Of a stretch of 64,000 bases of DNA, positions 29,798 to 39,389 are shown one piece after another. The notes beneath the pieces were generated by a model. It was not told where the DNA came from and searched no databases. It saw only the letters and a program-made list of their open reading frames with translations. This DNA is from Chromobacterium sphagni (GTDB lineage: Bacteria > Pseudomonadota > Gammaproteobacteria > Burkholderiales > Chromobacteriaceae): NCBI RefSeq assembly GCF_001855555.1, contig NZ_MKCT01000061.1, forward strand, positions 1 to 64,000. The letters are read 5' to 3'. Numbering within the stretch: the first letter of the stretch is position 1; the number at the start of each line of letters is the position of its first letter. A program made the translations under genes and the position numbers.

Positions 29798-30472
29798 TCA
29801 GCCGGCGGGCAGCGCGGCGGGCTTGCCTGGACGGGCCAGCAGCGGCAGTAGCGCCGACAGCTTCTCCTCCAGAGCCTCGCGCATGGTGTCCACCAGCACT
29901 TGGGTTTGCCTTTCTATTTCCAGGTTCAGGCGGCTGCCTGGGCCTTTGTCCGCCAGCACCGTGGCGCGGCGGGTTTCCGGGATCAGCCACACTTCGATCC
30001 AGCCGGCTGGCTTGTCGATGCCGGCGATGGTCAGGCTGACGCCGTTGACCGCCACATAGCCCTTGGCAAACAGGTAGCGCAGCGCGCCGGCCGGCACCGC
30101 CAGCCTGAGGCACAGATTGTCACCGTATTCCCGCAGCTGTTCGACCGTGGCCTGGTAGTCGACATGGCCGGACAAGGCGTGGCCGCCGATCTCGGCGCCG
30201 TCGCGCAAGGCGCGCTCGGCGTTGATCCTGTCGCCGACCTGGCAGCCGGCCAGCGTGCTGGTGACCAGCGTTGGCAGGATCAGGTCGAACTGGGCGAGGT
30301 CGCCTTCGGGAGGCGCGGCCACCGTCAGGCAGGCGCCGTCTATCGCCACGCTGGCGCCCTGCTGGAGGCCGGCGCAGAAACCATCCGGAAAGGCGATGGT
30401 CAGGCGGCGGCTGCCGTCGCCCTCGGCGATGGCGACGATGCGGGCGACGCCCTGGGTGATTCCGCTGAACAT
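29798..30472 (-). CDS. ribE: riboflavin synthase alpha subunit
   Basis: Riboflavin synthase (224 aa) dismutates two 6,7-dimethyl-8-ribityllumazine molecules to riboflavin. The two pseudo-repeated lumazine-binding barrels are clear: the first starts MFSGITQGVARIVAI with VAIDGACLTV, the second has GHALSGHVDYQ and YVAVNGVSLTIAG. The true start at 30472 is fixed by MFSG; in-frame sequence upstream belongs to ribB in another frame. It follows ribB by 11 bp in one riboflavin operon under the FMN riboswitch. The symbol ribC is used in E. coli. Confidence 0.96.
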   Translation of the reverse strand: MFSGITQGVARIVAIAEGDGSRRLTIAFPDGFCAGLQQGASVAIDGACLTVAAPPEGDLAQFDLILPTLVTSTLAGCQVGDRINAERALRDGAEIGGHALSGHVDYQATVEQLREYGDNLCLRLAVPAGALRYLFAKGYVAVNGVSLTIAGIDKPAGWIEVWLIPETRRATVLADKGPGSRLNLEIERQTQVLVDTMREALEEKLSALLPLLARPGKPAALPAG

Positions 30473-30483
30473 GGCAGCCTCCC

Positions 30484-31116
30484 TCAGCCTTGCTGGCATT
30501 GCAGCCAGTCGGCCAGTTCCGCCACCGTCAGCTGCGGCAGGCCGTGGCGTTCGGCGTAGGCATCCAACTGGGCGCCGCGCATCATGCTGCCGTCCGGATT
30601 CATCAGTTCGCACAGCACCCCGGCCGGGCTGAAGCCGGCCAGCCGCGCCAGCTCCACCGAGGCCTCGGTATGGCCGCGCCGCTCGCGCACGCCGCCGGGG
30701 CGGGCGACGATGGGGTAGACGTGGCCGGGTCGCACCAGGTCGGCCGGTTTGGCGTCCAGCGCGATGGCGGCGCGGATGGTGGTGACGCGGTCGGCGGCGG
30801 ACACACCGGTGGTGACGCCTTCGGCCGCTTCGATGGCGACGGTGAAGGCGGTGCCGTAGCGGCTGCCGTTGCTTGCGGCCATCGGCGGCAGTTGCAGGCG
30901 AGCGGCGTGTTGCGGCGTGATGCACAGGCAGACGATGCCGCTGCCGTCGCGGATCATCCGCGCCATTTCCGGCACGGTGAGCGCGTCGGCGGCCAGGATC
31001 AGGTCGGCCTCGTTCTCGCGGTCGTGGTCGTCGGATACGATCACCGGCAGGCCTTGCTGCAAGGCGGCGATGGCGGCTTCGATGCGCAGGGTCAGGATAT
31101 TGGTGTGGGCATTCAT
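30484..31116 (-). CDS. ribB: 3,4-dihydroxy-2-butanone-4-phosphate synthase
   Basis: RibB (210 aa) converts ribulose 5-phosphate to 3,4-dihydroxy-2-butanone 4-phosphate and formate, giving the four-carbon unit of riboflavin. Signatures: [16 protein letters not shown] with metal-binding Glu, [48 protein letters not shown] and [13 protein letters not shown]. It lacks the GTP cyclohydrolase II domain of fused RibBA. The ATG at 31116 has GAGGA 9 bases upstream; a TTG two codons earlier is unlikely. A 134-nt leader containing the FMN riboswitch precedes it. Confidence 0.96.
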   Translation of the reverse strand: MNAHTNILTLRIEAAIAALQQGLPVIVSDDHDRENEADLILAADALTVPEMARMIRDGSGIVCLCITPQHAARLQLPPMAASNGSRYGTAFTVAIEAAEGVTTGVSAADRVTTIRAAIALDAKPADLVRPGHVYPIVARPGGVRERRGHTEASVELARLAGFSPAGVLCELMNPDGSMMRGAQLDAYAERHGLPQLTVAELADWLQCQQG

Positions 31117-31250
31117 GATCAACGGTCCTCAAAACTACACTGAGAAACACGTCACGGGGCGTGAAGCGGACAGCGCGCGGCCATCCGGCGCCAAACGGCG
31201 CGGATACGACACGAGGCCCCGCCGCAGGCGCGGGCGGGGTTTTGGCGTCG

Positions 31251-31388
31251 TCTTCTTTCATCCGGACTATTACCGTCGGCTCTGGCATCGCACCAGATCT
31301 GCTGACCTTCCGCCTGATGGCGAAAGCGCTCGCGGGCTCGGTCTTGCGACCATACCGCCGGTGGGGAATCGCACCCCGCCCTGAAGAC
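31251..31388 (-). promoter_or_regulatory. FMN riboswitch (RFN element) controlling ribB-ribE
   Basis: Read on the minus strand, the conserved RFN blocks appear in order: CTTCAGGGCGGGGTGCGATT, CCCCACCGGCGGTATGG, GAGCCCGCGAGCGC, GATCTGGTGCGATGCCAGA, GCCGACGGTAATAGTCCGGA and TGAAAGAAGA. These form the multi-helix FMN aptamer that lowers expression of riboflavin genes when FMN is abundant. Between the aptamer and ribB lies a strong hairpin, CCCCGCC with GGCGGGG (plus-strand arms 31217-31223 and 31233-31239), without a T run, so the expression platform may act on translation or by a weak terminator. A short GGCCGCC/GGCGGCC hairpin (31399-31418) precedes the aptamer. Confidence 0.97.
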
Positions 31389-31425
31389 GTAGCTTGACGG
31401 CCGCCTGTTCGGGCGGCCAGCGCCG

Positions 31426-31453
31426 AGTATAACGCGATGTTAGAATATTGCCA
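31426..31453 (-). promoter_or_regulatory. probable sigma-70 promoter for the ribB-ribE leader
   Basis: On the minus strand TGGCAA (31448-31453) and TATACT (31426-31431) are separated by 16 bp. The start point would fall about 30 bp before the riboswitch, which fits. The site lies in the divergent ribB/ruvB region. Confidence 0.6.
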
Positions 31454-31476
31454 CCCGATAGAGACACGAGCATCCG

Positions 31477-32511
<1,035 letters not shown>

Positions 32512-32594
32512 TTTGCCGTAGCGCAAGCGCTGGGCGGCGCCGCCGCCATGCAATGCGCGTACAATGGAACCATTTGGCTTGCGAGCGAGTAATC

Positions 32595-33017
32595 ATGTTC
32601 TACGTGTTGTTTGGCACCATCCTGATCGTGGTGGCGGCTACCGCCGCCGCCGCCGCCCGTTTCTTCGACCCGGCGGTGGCCAAGATTCTGGGCCGCACCA
32701 TAGGCGAGGAACTGGCCTTCGCCTGGCGCAAGTATGTGTTCTTCGCCATCGTGGTGACCGGCATTTCCGGCGGAGTGCGGCCGTGGTCGCTGGAGCGCTA
32801 CCTGGCGCCGGCGCCGGGCAAGGGCAGCACCCAGCTGGCTTTGGGCGGCGAACGTTGGATGCTGGAGCTGTTCCAGGCCTTCATCAGCACGCTGCAGTCC
32901 ATCGCCTGGGTGGTATTGCTGTTTTTCCTGTGCGCGATGCTGGCCTATGTGGTGATGCGCGCGGTGGAGTTTCGCCGCCAGGAAGCGGAAAGCCGTCGCA
33001 ACAGCGGCCAGCAATAA
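32595..33017 (+). CDS. small inner membrane protein of unknown function
   Basis: A 140-residue protein with an N-terminal membrane helix (MFYVLFGTILIVVAATAAAAA) and a second near residues 95-120 (STLQSIAWVVLLFFLCAMLAYVVM). Between them is a basic, aromatic segment of about 60 residues. The C-terminus is highly charged (EFRRQEAESRRNSGQQ), likely cytoplasmic. I do not recognise the family. The start at 32595 is the first Met before the hydrophobic helix; the ribosome binding site is weak. It follows ruvB by 83 bp and precedes the nucleotidyltransferase gene by 4 bp, so the latter two are probably co-transcribed. Confidence 0.75.
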   Translation: MFYVLFGTILIVVAATAAAAARFFDPAVAKILGRTIGEELAFAWRKYVFFAIVVTGISGGVRPWSLERYLAPAPGKGSTQLALGGERWMLELFQAFISTLQSIAWVVLLFFLCAMLAYVVMRAVEFRRQEAESRRNSGQQ

Positions 33018-33021
33018 ACCG

Positions 33022-33600
33022 GTGCCCGGATCGCCGCTGAACGTTCGCCTGGAACGGCTGGTACGCGCCAGCCCCTGGCTGATGCCGGTCTTGCGCGCGG
33101 CGCGCGCGCTGGACCTGGCCGACTGGTGCATAGGCGCCGGCGCGCTGCGCAACCTGGTGTGGGACGCGCTGCACGGTCATACCATTCCCTCGTGCCTTCC
33201 CGACCTGGACTTGGTCTATTTCGATGCCGCCGACCTCTCGACCGCGCGCGACGCTGCCCTGCAGGCCAGCCTTGCGGCCAGCCATCCCGACATCCCGTGG
33301 GAGGTGACCAACCAGGCCGCCGTCCACCTGTGGTTCGCCGATCATTTCGGTTACCAAGTCCCACCTCTGCTGTCGCTGGAGGAGGCGGTGGCCAGCTGGC
33401 CGGAATACGCGACGGCGGTCGGCGTGGCGCTGAACGCCGACGACAGCCTGCGCGTCATCGCGCCCCATGGCCTGGGAGATTTGTTCGAGATGGTGGTGAG
33501 GCGCAACCCGGCGCGGGTCAGCGTGGAGACTTACCGCCAGCGGTTGGCGCAGAAGCGCTACGCCGAGCGCTGGCCGCGGGTGACGGTGGTGGGGGAGTGA
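33022..33600 (+). CDS. nucleotidyltransferase family protein (DUF925-like)
   Basis: A 192-residue cytoplasmic protein with hallmarks of the NTP_transf_6 (DUF925) family: WCIGAGALRNLVWDALHG at about 36-53, LPDLDLVYFDAADLS with paired Asp at about 58-72, TNQAAVHLWFADHFG and the C-terminal RRNPARVSVETYRQRLAQKRYAERWP. The family is predicted to transfer nucleotides, but natural substrates are unknown. The start is GTG, as no ATG suits. It follows the membrane protein gene by 4 bp. Confidence 0.85.
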   Translation: MPGSPLNVRLERLVRASPWLMPVLRAARALDLADWCIGAGALRNLVWDALHGHTIPSCLPDLDLVYFDAADLSTARDAALQASLAASHPDIPWEVTNQAAVHLWFADHFGYQVPPLLSLEEAVASWPEYATAVGVALNADDSLRVIAPHGLGDLFEMVVRRNPARVSVETYRQRLAQKRYAERWPRVTVVGE

Positions 33601-33704
33601 GGGAGAGGAGTAAGTCATGAATGGCTTGGCGCCTGAGTCGGCCGCTGCCACTCTCCCTTCGGCCCATGCCGGGGTTTCTCCGGCCGTGGGGGCCGCCTAG
33701 GGTT

Positions 33705-33785
33705 GCAAGGGAACTGGCGGGACAGTTCCCTTGCCCGTCCGGCGGGCGGAACCGCCGTGAAAATCATCGTCCGCATAGCGGACGC
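33705..33785. repeat. intergenic multi-hairpin repeat element, copy B
   Basis: Three hairpins in tandem: GCAAGGGAACTG with CAGTTCCCTTGC (33705-33716 and 33723-33734, perfect 12-bp stem, loop GCGGGA), then GCCCG-TCCGG-CGGGC, then CGTCCGC-ATA-GCGGACG (33768-33784, perfect). The last 55 bp match copy A at 14931-14986 at about 80% by eye. It lies between the converging nucleotidyltransferase and potD-like genes. The rest of the 198-bp gap shows nothing else of note. Confidence 0.7.
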
Positions 33786-33798
33786 TATTGCGCGGGGC

Positions 33799-34872
33799 TC
33801 ACCGCCCAATCTTCACCTGCGTCCACAAGCGGTTCAGCTCGCGCCGCGATTTGGCGTCCAGGTCCTTCAGCGCCACGTAGCGGCCTTTGGCCGGGTCCAG
33901 CATGATCACCGGATTGGCCTTGATCTGCGGCTGGAAGAAGGCTTCCGCCGCCTTCACCGGATTGGTGGCGCCGATCTGGTTGGAGATCGCCGCCGCGTTC
34001 CTGCCGTCCAGCATGAAGTTGATGAACCGGTAGGCCAGGTCAGGGCGCGGCGCGTCCTTCAGGATCACCATATTGTCTATCGCCAGCACATTGCCTTCCT
34101 TCTGCGGCTGGTAGGCCAGCTCGAACGGCCGCTTGGCGGCCCTGGCGTCCTGCTGCGCCTGGTAGAGGTCGTTGGAGTAGCCCAGCGCCACCCAGATGTT
34201 GCCGACGGTCAATTCCTTGATGTAGCTCTGGTTGTTGAACGCCGCCCAGTACGGCTTGGCCTGGCGGATCACTTCCGCCGCGGCCTTCCAGTCGGCCGGG
34301 TTGACGGAGTTGGCATCCTTGCCCAGATACATCAGCGCGGCGGCCATCAGCTCGCGCTGGCTGTCCAGCACCGTCACCTTGCCCTTGATCTTGGCCAGCA
34401 CGGCCGGATCGAAGACCAGCGCCCAGCTGTTAGCCTTGTCGGCCACGCCGGCTTTCTTCAGCTGGGTGGCGTTATAGCCCAGCAGTGTCAGCGACACCAC
34501 CGTGGGCGCGGCATAGCGGTTGCGCGGGTCAAACGGCTGGTTCAGGGCCAGATAGCCGCTGTTCAGGTTTTTCCAGTTGGGCAGTTTGCTCTTGTCCAGG
34601 GGCTGCAATTTGCCCTGCTTGAGCAGCGTGTTCACGGCGAAGGCGGTGGGGAACACCATATCGTAGCCTTTGGCGCCGGCGGCCAGCTTGGCCAGCATTT
34701 CCTCGTTGTCGCCGTAGTAGTCCTGCACCAGCTTGCAGTTGCAGGATTGCTCGAAACGCTTGGCGGTGTCCGCGGACAGCGCGTTGTTCCAGTTGTAGAT
34801 GTGCAGCACATCCGCGGCGAATGCCGAACCGCAGGCTAGTGTCATCAGCGCCGCAAGAGCCAGCTTGTTCAT
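33799..34872 (-). CDS. polyamine ABC transporter substrate-binding protein (PotD/PotF-like)
   Basis: A 357-residue periplasmic binding protein. A signal peptide (MNKLALAALMTLACGSAFA) is followed by the polyamine-binding family start ADVLHIYNWNNALSADTAKRFEQSCNCKLVQDYYGDNEEMLAKL, with later GYDMVFPTAF and WVALGYSNDL. PotD/PotF proteins bind spermidine or putrescine and deliver them to PotABC-type importers. No permease or ATPase gene is adjacent, so it is an orphan here. AAGGA sits 9 bases before the ATG. Which polyamine it prefers cannot be told by eye. Confidence 0.88.
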   Translation of the reverse strand: MNKLALAALMTLACGSAFAADVLHIYNWNNALSADTAKRFEQSCNCKLVQDYYGDNEEMLAKLAAGAKGYDMVFPTAFAVNTLLKQGKLQPLDKSKLPNWKNLNSGYLALNQPFDPRNRYAAPTVVSLTLLGYNATQLKKAGVADKANSWALVFDPAVLAKIKGKVTVLDSQRELMAAALMYLGKDANSVNPADWKAAAEVIRQAKPYWAAFNNQSYIKELTVGNIWVALGYSNDLYQAQQDARAAKRPFELAYQPQKEGNVLAIDNMVILKDAPRPDLAYRFINFMLDGRNAAAISNQIGATNPVKAAEAFFQPQIKANPVIMLDPAKGRYVALKDLDAKSRRELNRLWTQVKIGR

Positions 34873-34895
34873 ACCTTGTCATCCTTGTGTCAGCT

Positions 34896-34936
34896 AAAAA
34901 TGAAACCCCGGCCAGACACTGGCAGGGGTCGGGGTA
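34896..34936 (-). terminator. probable terminator after proB
   Basis: On the minus strand an inner stem GCCAG-TGT-CTGGC is flanked by ACCCCG and CGGGGT arms and followed by TTTCATTTTT. It lies between proB and the potD-like gene, both minus. The outer stem is imperfect. Confidence 0.55.
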
Positions 34937-34979
34937 AACCTTGCGCTTTTCCCCGGCGAAGCGGGGAGCTGCGGTGCGG

Positions 34980-36101
34980 CTACAGCGCCACCATATTGTC
35001 GCGGTGGATCAGTTCCGGCTCCACGATATAGCCCAGCGCGCCCTCGATCTCGCGGGTGCTCTTGCGCATGATCTGGCGCGCCTCGTCCGAGCTGTAGTTG
35101 ATCAGGCCGCGCGCCACCTCGCGGCCGGCGGCGTCGACGCAGGCCACCGCCTCGCCGCGCAGGAACTCGCCCTCCACCGCGCTGACGCCCACCGGCAGCA
35201 GGCTGGTGCCGCGCTCGCGTATCGCCAGCGCCGCGCCGTCGTCCAGCCGCAGCGTGCCCGACAGTTTCAGGTGATCGGCCAGCCATTGCTTGCGCGCCGC
35301 CATGCGGTTGGTGGCGGCCACCAGCTGGGTGCCGATGGCTTCGCCGTCGGCCAGCCGCGACAGCACCTGGGTCTCGCGGCCGCAGGCGATCACAGTGGCG
35401 GCGCCGCTGCGCGCCGCGCGCTTGGCCGCCAGTATCTTGGTGATCATGCCGCCGGTGCCGACGCTGGAGCCGGCGCCGCCGGCCATTTCCTCCAGCCGGG
35501 CGTCGCCGGCCTCGGCCAGATGGATGAATTCGGCGTCCGGATGCTTGCGCGGATCTGAGCTGTAGAGGCCCTTCTGGTCGGTGAGGATCACCAGCGCGTC
35601 GGCTTCGATCAGATTGGTCACCAGCGCGCCCAGCGTGTCGTTGTCGCCGAAGCGGATTTCGCTGGTGACCACGGTGTCGTTCTCGTTGATGATGGGCACC
35701 ACGTTGAGGTTGAGCAGGCTGGTCAGCGTCGAGCGGGCGTTCAGGTAGCGGGTGCGGTCGGCCAGGTCTTCATGGGTCAGCAGGATCTGGGCGGTCTGCA
35801 GGCCGAAGGAGCGGAAGGCGCTTTCATAGGCCTGGCACAGTCCCATCTGGCCGACGGCGGCGGCGGCCTGCAGCTCGTGCACGCCCTTGGGACGCACGGT
35901 CCAGCCCAGGCGCTGGCAGCCTTCGGCGATGGCGCCGCTGGAAACCAGCACCACCTGCTTGCCGCGGCGCTTGAGTTCGGCGATTTCCGCGGCCCAGCGC
36001 GCCAGGGCATTGAGATCCAGACCCTTGCCATCGTTGGTTACCAGGCTGGAGCCGACTTTGACCACGATACGGTCGGAAGCGTGAATCACCGAGTGCATCA
36101 A
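34980..36101 (-). CDS. proB: glutamate 5-kinase
   Basis: ProB (373 aa) phosphorylates L-glutamate to gamma-glutamyl phosphate, the first and proline-inhibited step of proline synthesis. The amino acid kinase domain (about 10-260) has [34 protein letters not shown]-type loop, PIINENDTV and [19 protein letters not shown]-terminal PUA domain (about 280-355, [25 protein letters not shown]) makes it the long bacterial form. proA is not adjacent. Obg, often upstream in betaproteobacteria, is also not seen. Confidence 0.97.
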   Translation of the reverse strand: MMHSVIHASDRIVVKVGSSLVTNDGKGLDLNALARWAAEIAELKRRGKQVVLVSSGAIAEGCQRLGWTVRPKGVHELQAAAAVGQMGLCQAYESAFRSFGLQTAQILLTHEDLADRTRYLNARSTLTSLLNLNVVPIINENDTVVTSEIRFGDNDTLGALVTNLIEADALVILTDQKGLYSSDPRKHPDAEFIHLAEAGDARLEEMAGGAGSSVGTGGMITKILAAKRAARSGAATVIACGRETQVLSRLADGEAIGTQLVAATNRMAARKQWLADHLKLSGTLRLDDGAALAIRERGTSLLPVGVSAVEGEFLRGEAVACVDAAGREVARGLINYSSDEARQIMRKSTREIEGALGYIVEPELIHRDNMVAL

Positions 36102-36173
36102 CAGACCTCGCTATGAAAGCAGATAATTATAGAGAGGTCAGTGTAACCGAAAAAGCGGCGGGCTTGAGCCAGG

Positions 36174-37706
36174 TCAAAAGTACTCGCTGGGGCGGTATTC
36201 CATCAGCTGGAAATGCGGGGATTGCTGCAGCAGCTTGCCTGCGCGTATCAATCGCTCGCCCTCGCCGTCGCGCAGGCGAAACTCGCGCAACTGGCTGAAT
36301 TGACGGCCAGTCAGCAGCAGCAATTCAGGGCGGCCGGCTGCGGCGGGCAGTAGCAGGCCGCGTTGGAAATTGTCGCCGCTATGGGTGATGCTGGGCATCG
36401 CCAGCACTGGCTGCGGCTGGCGGCCGAGGATTTCCACGCCGCATTCCACTTCCTTGCCGGTAGGCTGCATCAGCACCCAGCGCACCGAGCACAGCTGGAT
36501 CTCGCCCGGCTGATCCGGCGGCTGCAGCAACAGCACCTCGCCAGCGCGCAGCGTCTGGTCGCGCGGCAGGCCGCGCAGCAGGTAGCCGGATTCGCTCTGG
36601 TTGACCATGACCAGCAGGCAGGAAGGGGGAGGCGGCCGCAGGCGGGCGTTTTCTTCTTCGCCGCCAGCCCCGGCAAGCTGCCAGCCGTTGCCGTTGACCC
36701 GGTGCCAGATCGACGGGACGGTGGTGGTGACCTCCACCACCGTCCGGGTGTTTTCGCGGCCGTGCTTGCGGCGGCGCGGGTGCTGCCATTCCTCCACCAG
36801 GCTGCCCAGGAGCTGGGTTTCGTCATTGGTGGGCGCGGCGCCGGCGCCGGCGGCGGATTTTTGCAGCTGCTCCAGGCTGCGGCGCATGGTGCTGAGCGCG
36901 CCGGTCAGCTCCAGCAGGCTGCAGCGGCTCTGCAGCGAGCCGGGGGTGACCAGCAGGTAGCGCGGCGGATTGTCTTCCTGCGGATCCAGCAGGTAGCCGT
37001 GGCGGTTGTCGGGCAGCTCGGCCACCGGCAGCAGCGACACCTGGCGGGCCAGGTCGTAGATCAGCTGACGCGCCAGCTGCATGTCTGCGAGCGACAGGCG
37101 GTTGGTGGAGGTGAGGCCCAGCAACAGGATCTGGCGGTAGATGGTGGCCAGCGAGTCGTCGTTGGCCAGCGCCTTGTCCTGCCAGCCGCGCTCTAGCGCC
37201 AGCGCGTACAGTTGGTGACAGTCCAGCCAGAAGCCGTCAGGCAGCGGGCAGTAGTTCTGCTGGCTGCTGTTCAGGTACTGCCGCGCCGCCATCATGGTGT
37301 ACAGCAGCAGTTCGATCTTGGGCTGGTCGCGATCGATCAGCCCCTGCCTGCTCAGCTTCTCGTTGAGGGTCTGCTTGAAGGCGATGAACAGGTTGGCGAA
37401 CAGCTTGACGCTGAGCACGGCCAGCAGCCGGGTCTTGGGCGAGGCCAGAATGTCGTTGTGCTGGATTTCGGCTTCCAGCAGCGGATAGTAGCGGTCCAGC
37501 GCCTTCAGATAGAGCTGGAGCAGCTTGTAGCGTTGCATCGGGTCCAGCGGAGTGCGGCCCAGGTGGTACAGCGCCTGGCCAAGCAGCCGCCCGCACTCCG
37601 TCAGATCGGTGTAGGGAAGGCGCTCCAGCCAGGCTGCCACGCTGGCCGGCTGGGTGTCGACGAGTTGCGGGTCCATATCCTTCTTCGGCAAGACGAATGA
37701 CGGCAT
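36174..37706 (-). CDS. large protein with a C-terminal PilZ-like domain, unknown function
   Basis: A 510-residue cytoplasmic protein without signal peptide. The first 300 residues are helical with leucine-rich stretches and no motif I know. The segment at about 365-430 (LLVMVNQSESGYLLRGLPRD, VLLLQPPD, CSVRWVLMQPTGKEVECGVEILG) follows the PilZ pattern NxSxxG and a W-x-L strand, but the RxxxR part needed to bind cyclic di-GMP is not evident. If a PilZ fold, it may be degenerate. Starts at 37706 and 37676 (MDPQLVDTQ) are both possible. Neighbours proB and bioA give no hint. Confidence 0.7.
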   Translation of the reverse strand: MPSFVLPKKDMDPQLVDTQPASVAAWLERLPYTDLTECGRLLGQALYHLGRTPLDPMQRYKLLQLYLKALDRYYPLLEAEIQHNDILASPKTRLLAVLSVKLFANLFIAFKQTLNEKLSRQGLIDRDQPKIELLLYTMMAARQYLNSSQQNYCPLPDGFWLDCHQLYALALERGWQDKALANDDSLATIYRQILLLGLTSTNRLSLADMQLARQLIYDLARQVSLLPVAELPDNRHGYLLDPQEDNPPRYLLVTPGSLQSRCSLLELTGALSTMRRSLEQLQKSAAGAGAAPTNDETQLLGSLVEEWQHPRRRKHGRENTRTVVEVTTTVPSIWHRVNGNGWQLAGAGGEEENARLRPPPPSCLLVMVNQSESGYLLRGLPRDQTLRAGEVLLLQPPDQPGEIQLCSVRWVLMQPTGKEVECGVEILGRQPQPVLAMPSITHSGDNFQRGLLLPAAAGRPELLLLTGRQFSQLREFRLRDGEGERLIRAGKLLQQSPHFQLMEYRPSEYF

Positions 37707-37769
37707 CCGGGCAGGGCTCCGAGCTGGGTCGCTGCATATTGTCGGGAATGGTCGGACGGGGCTGGCGGC

Positions 37770-39119
37770 TCAGGGCAATCGCGTTTCCACGCCCGCCGCG
37801 CCGGCGCCGCCGGCCAGGACCTCGTCCAGCGCCGCGCAGCTTGCCTCGATCAGCCAATCCATCTCTTCGTTGCTCAGGGTGTAAGGCGGCATGAAGTAGA
37901 CCGTCCGGCCTATCGGCCGCAACAGACATCCGCGTTTCAGCATGGCCGAAAAAAAGGCCAATGCAAAGTCGGAGCGCCCGGTTTCGACGTCGAAGGCCCA
38001 GATCATGCCGCAATGGCGGAAATGGCGGATTTCCGGCCGCGCGGCCAGCGGCTGCATCCGCCGGGTGAATTCCGCCGCTTTTTGCCGATTGGCGGCCAGC
38101 ACATCGTCGGTTTCGAAGATGTCCAGCACCGCCAGCGCGGCTCGGCACGCCAGCGCGTTGCCGGTATAGCTGTGCGAATGCAGGAAGCCGCGCGCGACGT
38201 CGTCATGATAGAAGGCTTGATAGACGTCGTCGCGGGTCAGCACGCAGGACAAGGGCAGGAAGCCGCCGGTGATGCCTTTGGACAGGCACAGGAAGTCCGG
38301 CACGATGCCGGCTTGCTGGTAGGCGAAGAAGGTGCCGGTGCGGCCGAAGCCGACCGCGATCTCGTCGGCGATCAGGTGCACCTGATAGCGGTCGCACAGC
38401 CGGCGCAGTTCCGCCAGGTAGGTCGGATCGTACATCGCCATGCCGGCTGCGCCCTGCACCAGCGGCTCGACGATGACGGCGGCGATTTCGCCGGTGTGCT
38501 TGGCCAGCAAGTTCTCCATCGCCCGCGCGGCGCGCAGCGCCGTATCCGCGGCGCTTTCTCCCGGCGCCGCCTGGCGGGCGTCCGGCGAAGGCGCGCGCAG
38601 GCCCGGTTTGAGCAGGTCGGCGTAGGTGGATGAAAACAGCGGCACGTCGGTGACGGCCAGCGCGCCGATGGTTTCGCCGTGGTAGCTGTTTTCCAGGCTG
38701 ATGAAACGGGTCTTGCCGCTGTGGCCGCGGTTCTTCCAGTAGTGGAAACTCATTTTCAACGCGATTTCAGTGGCGCTGGCGCCGTCCGAGCCGTAGAAGG
38801 CGTGACCCAGGCCACTCAGCGCCGCCAGCCGTTCGGACAGCTCCACCACCGGCTGGTGGGTGAAGCCGGCCAGCATCACGTGTTCCAGGCTGTCCAGCTG
38901 ATCCTTGATCGCCTGCTTGATGCGCGGCTCGCCGTGGCCGAACAGGTTGACCCACCAGGAACTGACGCCATCCAGATAGCGCTTGCCGTCAAAGTCGGTG
39001 AGCCAGACGCCGTCGGCGCCGGCGATGGGAACGATGGGAAGGCTTTCGTGGCGTTTCATCTGAGTGCAGGGGTGCCAGACGGCGGCGAAGCTGCGTTGCA
39101 GCCAGGCTTGATTGCTCAT
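37770..39119 (-). CDS. bioA: adenosylmethionine-8-amino-7-oxononanoate aminotransferase
   Basis: BioA (449 aa) uses S-adenosylmethionine as amino donor to turn KAPA into 7,8-diaminopelargonic acid in biotin synthesis. The class III aminotransferase features are present: VWHPCTQMKRHE and VSSWWVNLFGHGEPRI typical of BioA, YGSDGASATEIALKM for the PLP phosphate, LIADEIAVGFGRTG with the PLP-ring Asp, and Schiff-base Lys281 in CLSKGITGG. Other bio genes are not in the window. It is divergent from the pilin genes across a 270-bp region. Confidence 0.96.
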   Translation of the reverse strand: MSNQAWLQRSFAAVWHPCTQMKRHESLPIVPIAGADGVWLTDFDGKRYLDGVSSWWVNLFGHGEPRIKQAIKDQLDSLEHVMLAGFTHQPVVELSERLAALSGLGHAFYGSDGASATEIALKMSFHYWKNRGHSGKTRFISLENSYHGETIGALAVTDVPLFSSTYADLLKPGLRAPSPDARQAAPGESAADTALRAARAMENLLAKHTGEIAAVIVEPLVQGAAGMAMYDPTYLAELRRLCDRYQVHLIADEIAVGFGRTGTFFAYQQAGIVPDFLCLSKGITGGFLPLSCVLTRDDVYQAFYHDDVARGFLHSHSYTGNALACRAALAVLDIFETDDVLAANRQKAAEFTRRMQPLAARPEIRHFRHCGMIWAFDVETGRSDFALAFFSAMLKRGCLLRPIGRTVYFMPPYTLSNEEMDWLIEASCAALDEVLAGGAGAAGVETRLP

Positions 39120-39258
39120 GCGACGGGTTCCGATAAGGAGAAAGGCGATGCTAGCACAGTCCGCGCGGCGGCTACGAGGTGACGAAAAACGTCAGTTTAT
39201 GCCCTATGGCGACAGCTTGAGGCAATCGCCGCCGCATCTGCGCAGGCTGCGGCCGGCC

Positions 39259-39274
39259 TGGCATGCTTCCTGCT
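39259..39274 (+). promoter_or_regulatory. sigma-54 type (-24/-12) promoter for the pilin genes
   Basis: TGGCATGCTTCCTGCT has GG at 39260-39261 and GC at 39272-39273, exactly 10 bp apart as required for RpoN promoters (consensus TGGCACG-N4-TTGCW, two mismatches). It lies about 105 bp before the first pilin start. Type IV pilin genes are often driven by RpoN with the PilS/PilR pair. No second copy was found before the second pilin gene. Confidence 0.65.
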
Positions 39275-39389
39275 GAATGCAGTGGACATGCATAGGGCGG
39301 TCTCCGTCCGGAATCCGCAGACGAGACTGGCGGCTGGCGAGGCCGCGGTCATTTCATTCGGCGAAGCTTGGCAATCCGGGAGTTCAGAC

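Noticed and set aside
31117-31122. TTG start two codons upstream for ribB
   Set aside because: The ATG at 31116 has GAGGA at suitable spacing, and the family begins near this Met.
34935-34972. Hairpin CCCCGG-CGAAG-CGGGG near proB end as terminator
   Set aside because: For the minus strand it is followed by A and not T; the hairpin at 34896-34936 fits better.
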